A stretch of 5,614 nt of DNA from Syntrophaceae bacterium UBA1062 (GTDB lineage: Bacteria; Desulfobacterota; Desulfomonilia; UBA1062): the NCBI GenBank assembly GCA_002316295.1, contig DCDF01000226.1, positions 1-5,614 on the forward strand. The letters are read 5' to 3'. Positions 1-5,146 of this stretch are shown piece after piece. The first letter of the stretch is position 1. Each line of letters begins with the position of its first letter. Made by a program: the position numbers and the translations under genes. Below the pieces are notes generated by a model, which saw nothing but the letters and a program-made list of their open reading frames with translations, searched no databases and had not been told where the DNA came from.

Positions 1-512
1 CCCTCGTATATCCGCTTGTCCGGCGCCATGATGCCGTAGATCGACGCGGTCTGGACGATGCTGCCTCCCCTGCCCTGCTCCGCCATGTGCCGGCCTACTG
101 CCTGGGCCATGAGAAACATGCCGTCGATGTTCACGCTCATGATCCCGCGCCACTGCTCGAGCGAGTAGTCCTCGAATGGCGCGAAGAATGACTCGAGGTC
201 CGCCGACTTCGTGGCCGCGTTGTTGTGCAGCACGGCGATCGGGCCGAGCTCCCCGGCCGCCGCCTTGACCGCGTCCTTCACCGAGCACGCGTCGGACACG
301 TCGCACCCGATGCCCACGGCCCTCACCCCGTGCTCGCCCGCAAGCTCGGCGGCAAATTCCCGGCATCCTCCTTCGTCGAGGTCGAGCACGGCCACATTCG
401 CACCGAACTCCGCCAGGCCGTGGCAGAAATGCCTGCCGAGTATGCCGAGGCCCCCGGTCACCATGGCGTTTCTACCTCCGAGGTCGAAGAGTCCCCTATA
501 TCGCGATCTCAT
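1..512 (-). CDS. Second SDR-family oxidoreductase, 3' end outside window (possible PtmA-like)
   Basis: The first 170 codons are present and the gene continues past position 1. Translation from ATG 512 gives an N-terminus with LFDLGGRNAMVTGG (8-21), then cofactor loop TGGLGILG (19-26), Asp44 at the end of the second strand (favouring NAD), CDVSD (70-74), NNAA (97-100), Asn128 in SVNIDG, and Ser157 in TASIYG (155-160), the probable catalytic serine. The Tyr-x-x-x-Lys pair would lie just beyond the window. The SIYG...P...IYEG arrangement near residues 157-171 is typical of SDRs in surface-polysaccharide and flagellin-glycosylation clusters. This frame does not appear as a long isolated open frame because of the truncation, but the codons are open throughout. 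The start is supported by AGGAAGG 9 nt upstream; it overlaps the preceding gene by 17 nt. An internal Met at residue 17 is too close to the cofactor loop to be the start. Role: probable tailoring step on the nonulosonate or its substituent. Confidence 0.85.
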   Translation of the reverse strand, partial: MRSRYRGLFDLGGRNAMVTGGLGILGRHFCHGLAEFGANVAVLDLDEGGCREFAAELAGEHGVRAVGIGCDVSDACSVKDAVKAAAGELGPIAVLHNNAATKSADLESFFAPFEDYSLEQWRGIMSVNIDGMFLMAQAVGRHMAEQGRGGSIVQTASIYGIMAPDKRIYE

Positions 513-1422
513 CCAGATACACCTTCCTGCCTTCAGTTCTGGAGATCCTTCCCGCCATGAGCGCCCGCATGACTCCGATGGTCTCGTCCGGGTCGATAAC
601 GGGCCTGCCCTCGGCCATCAGCATGCCGAAATGCCGGAGCATCCTGCGGAACATGCCGAAGTTGTCGGTGATCTCGTGGCGCGAAATCCGTTTCGAGCCG
701 AAGAAGTCCAGACCGAACACCCGCGGCCCCTCGCCCAGGGCGTCGATCTGGATGACGGGCCCGCCTTCCACGCCCATGGCCACGGACATGTGGGGGGCAT
801 CCAGGGCGAGCACCCACTCAGGCACCCTGCCCAGCACCCCTACGGCCGCATCGAGCAGGTGCACCCCATACTTTTCCCACGAGTTCACAATCGCGCCGCG
901 AACGAGCTTCATGTCCCCGTACTCTCTCAAGCCGGCCCGCACCCCGTCGAGCTCCAGGGCATATCGCATTGCGGAGCACGACATGAGCCTCCCGGATTCC
1001 AGATACGGGATCAGGCTCTTCAGCTCGTGCGCATCCAGGGCGAGCGGCTTGTCGACGAACACGCTCAGGCCCGCCTCCAAAAAGGGCACGGCCATGGCGC
1101 AGTGGCTCTCGTAATCGTCCCTCGCGATGATCACCGCATCGACCCGGCCGATCATCTCACCCGGCTCGGACACGGCGTGCTCGATCAGGCAGGCGCGGCA
1201 GAGCAGTTCGGTGGTCCGGTCATCCTGGGTCCAGGCATGGGTGACCCTGAGCCCGTCGATGCCGAACTCCGATCGGTCCCGGCGCCGCACATAATCATGG
1301 ATCATTGGCCAGCCCGACGCGGCCAGGTCTGGCTCGGAATATCCGTTGACGATGGCGGAGAATGAGAAGGGATGGCCGTTGCCCTCGCTCATGCCTATGA
1401 TTCCAAGCCTTGCCGCATCCAT
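496..1422 (-). CDS. Gfo/Idh/MocA-like NAD(P)-dependent oxidoreductase, PtmF-like
   Basis: 308 aa. The N-terminal Rossmann part begins LGIIGMSEGNGHPFS (6-20), then a strand DAVIIARDD (95-103) and FVDKPLALD (122-130), the counterpart of the family's EKP motif with Lys125. The C-terminal part holds KYGVHLLDA (174-182), matching the H-x-x-D catalytic region (His178, Asp181). The loop after the first strand is not the usual GxGxxG; see findings. Such proteins oxidise or reduce sugar or cyclitol hydroxyls. The position beside legionaminate genes recalls Cj1330 (PtmF) of C. jejuni, but the reaction is unknown. The reading frame stays open upstream to 1860, inside the SDR gene on the same strand; ATG 1422 is chosen because the protein fold begins there, an AAGGTGG motif lies 7 nt upstream, and the SDR stop is only 2 nt before. 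The 3' end overlaps the next gene by 17 nt. Confidence 0.85.
   Translation of the reverse strand: MDAARLGIIGMSEGNGHPFSFSAIVNGYSEPDLAASGWPMIHDYVRRRDRSEFGIDGLRVTHAWTQDDRTTELLCRACLIEHAVSEPGEMIGRVDAVIIARDDYESHCAMAVPFLEAGLSVFVDKPLALDAHELKSLIPYLESGRLMSCSAMRYALELDGVRAGLREYGDMKLVRGAIVNSWEKYGVHLLDAAVGVLGRVPEWVLALDAPHMSVAMGVEGGPVIQIDALGEGPRVFGLDFFGSKRISRHEITDNFGMFRRMLRHFGMLMAEGRPVIDPDETIGVMRALMAGRISRTEGRKVYLDEIAI
522..528 (-). promoter_or_regulatory. Ribosome-binding site of the second SDR (decides the start)
   Basis: Minus-strand AGGAAGG, 9 nt before ATG 512, inside the 3' end of the Gfo/Idh-like gene. It supports the 17-nt gene overlap. Confidence 0.6.
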
Positions 1423-1424
1423 TG

Positions 1425-2159
1425 TCAGACCACCTTCCGGAACCGGCCGTCCGCCCTGCCCTCGAGCCAGCACACGCCGCTCAGGTCCGGAAACAGGGGT
1501 ATCTCGCGCCCGAGCCAGAAGAACCTGCCCGTCGGGCCGTCCGCGCCCAGCTCCAGCAGGTAGTCGGCCGTGGGGTGGCACACGCTCGGGTCCAGGGGCG
1601 CATCCGGCGCCATGCCGCTCCTGACCGGCCCCGGGCTCATGAGATTGATCTTGATGTTGCAGCCCGCGCACTCCCGCGCCGCGGACACGGTGAACGCGTT
1701 GAGCGCGGCCTTCGAGGCGCTGTATGCCCCGTAGCCGGGTGCGCAGTTCAGAGGCGCGCCCGAGGTCACATTGACAATCCTGCCGAAGTTGCGCTCCCTC
1801 ATGCCAGGCAGGAGCTTTTGCATGATGAGCATAGGCGAAAGGGCGTTCACCTGCATGCACCGGGCCGCCTGCTCGGCTTCGAGGTCCTCGACTCCCGCCT
1901 TCACGCTCACTCCGGCGTTGTTGATGAGGTAGGGGATGAAGCCGAACCGTGCAATGATGTCGCCCAGGGCCCTTGCCGTATCGGCCGCATCCGAAAGGTC
2001 GGCCCTCACGGCCTCCACGGCCGGATTGCCCCGGAATGCCTCCCTGATCCTCTCCACGCGGCGCGCCAGGGCGATCACCCGGTATCCGCCGGCGAGATGG
2101 CCGGCCAGCGACAGGCCGACGCCGCTGCTCGCCCCGGTGATGAGTACGATCTTATCCAT
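1425..2159 (-). CDS. Short-chain dehydrogenase/reductase (classical SDR), probable nonulosonate-tailoring enzyme
   Basis: 244 aa with complete classical SDR signatures: cofactor loop TGASSGVG (8-15), NNAG (80-83), structural Asn105, catalytic Ser133, and YSASK giving Tyr146 and Lys150, then SPGPVRSGM (175-183). Two arginines (33-34) after the second strand suggest NADP(H) rather than NAD. It should be an active cytoplasmic ketone/alcohol oxidoreductase; the substrate is unknown. The frame is open further upstream to 2186, but the Met at 2159 is chosen because it stands directly before the first beta strand (DKIVLITG) and follows an AAAGGAG motif. This start overlaps the cytidylyltransferase end by 8 nt, so translation is probably coupled. 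SDRs accompany nonulosonate loci (for example PtmA in C. jejuni), but I cannot say which of the two SDRs here matches PtmA. The specific role is a guess from context. Confidence 0.88.
   Translation of the reverse strand: MDKIVLITGASSGVGLSLAGHLAGGYRVIALARRVERIREAFRGNPAVEAVRADLSDAADTARALGDIIARFGFIPYLINNAGVSVKAGVEDLEAEQAARCMQVNALSPMLIMQKLLPGMRERNFGRIVNVTSGAPLNCAPGYGAYSASKAALNAFTVSAARECAGCNIKINLMSPGPVRSGMAPDAPLDPSVCHPTADYLLELGADGPTGRFFWLGREIPLFPDLSGVCWLEGRADGRFRKVV
1430..1436 (-). promoter_or_regulatory. Ribosome-binding site of the Gfo/Idh-like gene (decides the start)
   Basis: Minus-strand AAGGTGG, 7 nt before ATG 1422, inside the last codons of the first SDR. It supports starting the oxidoreductase at 1422 rather than at 1860, where the same frame is merely open. 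Confidence 0.65.
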
Positions 2160-2850
2160 TGCTCCTTTGCAGCACGGCCTCGGCAACGAGAAAGTCCATT
2201 TCCGTGTCGATGTCCACCGAGCGCTCGGCGGGCATGATTACGGCCCCCATTCTGCCGAAGAGCAGGGCATCCGACCCTTCGGCCAGCCCGGCCGGCCGGA
2301 AGGCGTACACCGCGCCGTTGAGCTGATATGCCTTCGGCAGCAACTGCCTGGGCAGCCAGGGAACCGCGCCCGGGATGAACACCCGGGGCTCGGCGCCTTC
2401 TATCTTCCATGCCCGGTGAGGATTCAGCCCGGCCTCTCTGAAGGTGGCGGCGGAGTCGAATCCCTCCCGTATCAGATCGAGGCAGTCCGCGACGTCCTTT
2501 TCCGAACGCAGCGGGCAGGTCGGCTCGAGCAGCACCATCACGTCCGGTCTCTCGTTTTCGTCGAGAAGTCTCCTGAAGAGGTCCCGCACCGTATCGGCAA
2601 CCGGAGAGCCGTTTGAAGCGAGATGAGGCGGCCTCGGATATACCTCCGCGCCGTGGCGCGCCGCCGTATCGGCTATGGCGTCATCGTCTGTGGACACGAT
2701 GATCCGGTCTATGGCCTCCACCCTTCGGGCGACATCGATGGACCAGACGATCAGGGGCTTGCTCCGCAGGGGACGGATGTTCTTCCCGGGCACCGAGGTG
2801 CTGCCGCCCCTTGCGGGAATGACCGCTATCACACGTAAATCCGTGAGCAT
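2152..2850 (-). CDS. neuA: CMP-nonulosonate (acylneuraminate/legionaminate) cytidylyltransferase, NeuA/LegF/PtmB family
   Basis: 232 aa, the single-domain size usual for this family. It activates the nonulosonic acid with CTP to give the CMP-sugar used by glycosyltransferases. Visible motifs are the CTP-binding N-terminal loop IPARGGSTSVPGKN (11-24), STDDD (53-57), LEPTCPLRS (108-116), RQLLP (168-172), NGAVY (178-182) and SVDIDTEMD (211-219), whose Asp213 and Asp215 correspond to the metal-binding pair. One oddity is Thr18 in the first loop, where the usual motif reads GGSK; the second conserved Lys (23, before Asn24) is kept. The ATG at 2850 is preceded by AGGAG with 5 nt spacing and sits 13 nt after the ptmE stop. 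Its last 8 nt overlap the next gene. LegF/PtmB (legionaminate) is favoured over sialate NeuA by context only. Confidence 0.92.
   Translation of the reverse strand: MLTDLRVIAVIPARGGSTSVPGKNIRPLRSKPLIVWSIDVARRVEAIDRIIVSTDDDAIADTAARHGAEVYPRPPHLASNGSPVADTVRDLFRRLLDENERPDVMVLLEPTCPLRSEKDVADCLDLIREGFDSAATFREAGLNPHRAWKIEGAEPRVFIPGAVPWLPRQLLPKAYQLNGAVYAFRPAGLAEGSDALLFGRMGAVIMPAERSVDIDTEMDFLVAEAVLQRSNG
2162..2168 (-). promoter_or_regulatory. Ribosome-binding site of the first SDR (decides the start)
   Basis: Minus-strand AAAGGAG, ending only 2 nt before ATG 2159. The spacing is short, but no comparable motif supports the upstream in-frame ATG at 2186, so this motif and the fold boundary both favour 2159. 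Confidence 0.6.
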
Positions 2851-2855
2851 GAAGT

Positions 2856-2860
2856 CTCCT
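2856..2860 (-). promoter_or_regulatory. Ribosome-binding site of the cytidylyltransferase
   Basis: Minus-strand AGGAG, 5 nt before ATG 2850, in the 13-nt gap after the PtmE-like gene. It is the cleanest Shine-Dalgarno in the window. Confidence 0.75.
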
Positions 2861-2863
2861 GTG

Positions 2864-3934
2864 CTATAAGGTTTCGAACCTTTTGAGGGCGTTGCGGTAC
2901 TCGGCCCACTCGCCGATATCCAGCCATGCGTGGTCGCTCACCGGATACACGCCCACCATCCCGCCCCGGTTCCTCAGCCGCTCGATGAGGTCGGTGACAT
3001 GAAACGCCCCGCCATCCGGGATGAGATCGAGCGCCGCCTGGCCCATGACGTACATGCCCGTGTTCACCAGAAAGCTGTATTCCGGCTTCTCCACCATCCG
3101 CGCCAGGGCGCCGCCGTTTGCGATCTCGCAGATGCCGTAGGGTATGTGGTAGCTCTTCATCGAGGCCACGATGGTGAGGTCGTGCCCGCTCTTCTGGTGA
3201 AACTCCACCAGGTCCGCGTAGTCGGCTCTCACGATAATGTCGCAGTTGGTCACCAGCAAGGGCCCGTCCGCTCTGCCCCTGAGATGTCTGAGGCTGCCGG
3301 CCGTGCCCAGGGGCTCGTCCTCCTCGATATACTCGATGCGGTATTCGGGCTTGAGCTCCTCGAAGTATGACCGGATGATCGTGGCCTTGTAGTTCACGCT
3401 CAGGTAGAACAGGTCCACCCCGTGGTCCAGGAAGGTGTCTATGATCAGCTCCAGCACGGTCTTGTCGCCGATGGGGATCAGAGGCTTGGGCAGCACCCGG
3501 GTGAAGGGGTCGAGCCTCGTGCCCTTGCCTCCGGCCATGATCACCACGGGCAGCTCGATCTTCCGCAGCGGCCTGTCGTGGTCTCCGTCCTCGAACACGT
3601 CTTCCCAGAACAGGAGCTTCACGATCTTGCGCACGGAATCGACCACGGGTATGCACGTGATGTTCCTGTCCAGCATGGCCTCGCGAACGAGGTCCGAGTC
3701 GTAGCCCTCGCTCACGATGAAGGGGTTGCTGTTGCAGGCCGTCTCCACCGGCGCGCTCAAGGAGCCTTCCTGCAGGATCCACCGCCTGATGTCGCCGTCC
3801 GCGAGAGAGCCCAGCAGCCTTCCGGCCTCGTCCACGACGAACAGGATCCGCTTCTTGTTCTCCTCGAGCTGTTTCATCGCCTCTTTGATATCCCTGGCGC
3901 GATGGATGAGAATCTTCTGCATTTCTTCGGTCAT
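2864..3934 (-). CDS. ptmE: CBS-domain sugar-1-phosphate nucleotidyltransferase (PtmE-like, probable GlcN-1-P guanylyltransferase)
   Basis: 356 aa, two-part protein. Residues about 8-115 form a CBS pair (first repeat ending in ADGDIRR at 45-51, second around NITCIPVVDS at 91-100), a module that usually binds adenine nucleotides and regulates the attached enzyme. Residues about 128-356 are a nucleotidyltransferase: MAGGKGTRL (133-141) is the nucleotide-binding loop, LPKPLIPIGDK (148-158) carries the phosphate-contacting Lys150, TNCD (229-232) holds the metal-binding Asp, then VEKP (281-284), NTGMYV (291-296) and WLDIGEWAEY (337-346). The same order occurs in C. jejuni PtmE, which makes GDP-glucosamine for the GDP route to legionaminic acid; GTP and GlcN-1-P as substrates here are inferred from that and from the neighbours. 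The start at 3934 has a GAGGTG Shine-Dalgarno 5 nt upstream, overlapping the neuC stop; the intergenic gap is 9 nt. A generic glucose-1-phosphate thymidylyl- or mannose-1-phosphate guanylyltransferase is the alternative. Confidence 0.88.
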   Translation of the reverse strand: MTEEMQKILIHRARDIKEAMKQLEENKKRILFVVDEAGRLLGSLADGDIRRWILQEGSLSAPVETACNSNPFIVSEGYDSDLVREAMLDRNITCIPVVDSVRKIVKLLFWEDVFEDGDHDRPLRKIELPVVIMAGGKGTRLDPFTRVLPKPLIPIGDKTVLELIIDTFLDHGVDLFYLSVNYKATIIRSYFEELKPEYRIEYIEEDEPLGTAGSLRHLRGRADGPLLVTNCDIIVRADYADLVEFHQKSGHDLTIVASMKSYHIPYGICEIANGGALARMVEKPEYSFLVNTGMYVMGQAALDLIPDGGAFHVTDLIERLRNRGGMVGVYPVSDHAWLDIGEWAEYRNALKRFETL

Positions 3935-3939
3935 GGGTT

Positions 3940-3945
3940 CACCTC
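3940..3945 (-). promoter_or_regulatory. Ribosome-binding site of the PtmE-like gene
   Basis: Minus-strand GAGGTG, 5 nt before ATG 3934, overlapping the TGA stop of neuC. It fixes the start of the CBS-nucleotidyltransferase. Confidence 0.7.
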
Positions 3946-5146
3946 ACCGAAGATAATCACGAAACTCCTTTTTCATCACACGTGGGGAAACATCGATTGA
4001 TTTGAGCACGTTCTTGATGCGCCTGCTCGCATTGCCGTCCCCGTATGCGTCGTAGGGGTTCTTCAGCTCCCGGAGGCCCTGTCTGAACTCCTTCGAGAGC
4101 GCTGTTTCGATGGCCCGCTCGATGCCGGCCACGGTGCACGGAGAGTCGATGACATTGCCCGCCCTGATCCTCCCGCGCTGCCGGTCCCCGATGTTCACCA
4201 CCGGAAGCCTGAACGAAGGCGCCTCGATGAGCCCGCTGGACGAGTTGCCCAGCATGAATGAGCAGTGCTTCATGCAGCCGAGATACATAGCCGCGCCGAG
4301 GCTCGGAAAAAACCGGTATCTTTCCGGGCTGGAATCGCAGAACTCACGGATCTCCCGGTTGATCAGGCGCCCTTGCTCGTCGGCGTTGGCCCCGGTGAAC
4401 ACGGCGCGGACGCCCGACCTGCGCACCGCCTCGAGCAGCGCGCCCACCTGCCCGGACGCCGAGCCCTTTTCCAGGGTGACCGGGTGATAGGTGACCAGGG
4501 CTGTGGTGCAGCCCAGCTCGAACCCGAGCTCCCGCTCCAGATCTTCCTTGCCGGGGATTCTCAGCCGCCGCAGCCCGTCCAGCCCCGGGGTTCCCAGGTT
4601 GAACACGCGCGAGGGGTCTTCGCCCATCTGGATGATCCTTCTGCGGTACTCCTCGGTTGCCGGGAAGTGGATGGCCGCGAGCTTGGTGATCGCGTGGCGG
4701 ATGTGCTCGTCGATGGCCCCACGGCTCGCCTCTCCCCCGTGCAGGTGGGCGATGGGGATAGCGAGCGTCAGGGCCGGCACGGCGGCCGAGAGCAGCTCGA
4801 ACCGGTCGCCGAGGAGCACCACGATATCAGGGGCGAGCCGCTGGAAGGTGTCCGCGAAGCCCAGCACGCCCACGCCCACCGATTTCGCCGTGCCCACGCC
4901 CGTGTCGGACGAGAGCAGCATCTCCACCCGCGCGGCCACCTCGAACCCGTCTTCCTCAATGGCCCGGCAGGTGAGCCCGAACTCGGGCGATAAATGCATG
5001 CCGGTTACCACGACCTGGAGCTCGAGATCCCCGTCGTCCCGGATCTCCTCCATGAGCCAGCGCAAAAGCCAGTAATCCGCCCGCGAGGTGGTGACCACGC
5101 AGATCCTTCTGCTCTTCTGTGCAAGGGCGCCGTTGTCCGATCTCAT
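3944..5146 (-). CDS. neuC: Hydrolysing nucleotide-sugar 2-epimerase (NeuC/LegG family)
   Basis: Full-length, 400 aa. Enzymes of this family epimerise C2 of a UDP- or GDP-linked 2-acetamido sugar and release the free mannose-configured sugar plus nucleotide, supplying the synthase encoded just upstream. Visible motifs are TTSRADY (19-25), GMHLSPEFG (49-57), GDRFE (113-117), HGGE (136-139) followed by DEHIRHAITKL, the HP pair at 221-222, GNSSSGLIE (300-308) and GDRQRGR (320-326). These are the usual blocks of the hydrolysing GT-B-fold epimerases. About 11 residues precede the first core strand. The ATG at 5146 is chosen because it forms an ATGA overlap with the neuB stop; no strong ribosome-binding site precedes it, which fits translational coupling. 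Substrate is inferred: with a PtmE-like nucleotidyltransferase next door, GDP-N,N'-diacetylbacillosamine (LegG activity) is more likely than UDP-GlcNAc, but the motifs alone do not decide. Residue 26 is Trp where many homologues have Gly (RADYG). Confidence 0.95.
   Translation of the reverse strand: MRSDNGALAQKSRRICVVTTSRADYWLLRWLMEEIRDDGDLELQVVVTGMHLSPEFGLTCRAIEEDGFEVAARVEMLLSSDTGVGTAKSVGVGVLGFADTFQRLAPDIVVLLGDRFELLSAAVPALTLAIPIAHLHGGEASRGAIDEHIRHAITKLAAIHFPATEEYRRRIIQMGEDPSRVFNLGTPGLDGLRRLRIPGKEDLERELGFELGCTTALVTYHPVTLEKGSASGQVGALLEAVRRSGVRAVFTGANADEQGRLINREIREFCDSSPERYRFFPSLGAAMYLGCMKHCSFMLGNSSSGLIEAPSFRLPVVNIGDRQRGRIRAGNVIDSPCTVAGIERAIETALSKEFRQGLRELKNPYDAYGDGNASRRIKNVLKSIDVSPRVMKKEFRDYLR
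5143..5146 (-). other. ATGA stop/start overlap coupling neuB and neuC
   Basis: The four bases read ATGA on the minus strand: the TGA ends neuB and the ATG begins neuC. No strong Shine-Dalgarno stands at the normal distance before this ATG, so reinitiation by ribosomes finishing neuB is the likely mode of translation, keeping synthase and epimerase levels linked. Confidence 0.85.

Noticed and set aside
211..1365. 384-codon open frame on the plus strand, opposite the Gfo/Idh-like gene and second SDR
   Set aside because: Low-complexity, His/Pro/Arg/Gly-rich translation with no recognisable fold. It spans two well-supported minus-strand genes and is an artefact of GC-rich third positions.
1423..1860. 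Upstream in-frame extension of the Gfo/Idh-like gene on the minus strand, giving a 454-residue protein
   Set aside because: The extra 146 residues are an Arg/Gly-rich out-of-frame reading of the SDR gene. The Rossmann fold and a ribosome-binding site both place the start at 1422.
1410..2237. 275-codon open frame on the plus strand, opposite the first SDR
   Set aside because: Arg/Ala/His-rich translation without motifs, entirely antisense to a gene with complete SDR signatures.
2851..2863. 13-nt gap between the PtmE-like gene and the cytidylyltransferase as a possible promoter or terminator site
   Set aside because: Too short for either. It contains only the ribosome-binding site, with no inverted repeat or T-run.
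2829..3782. 317-codon minus-strand open frame overlapping the PtmE-like gene
   Set aside because: It is the PtmE-like coding sequence read in another frame; the translation is Arg/Gly/His-rich with no domain.
4265..4993. 242-codon plus-strand open frame inside neuC
   Set aside because: Antisense to conserved epimerase motifs, with a biased composition and no recognisable features.
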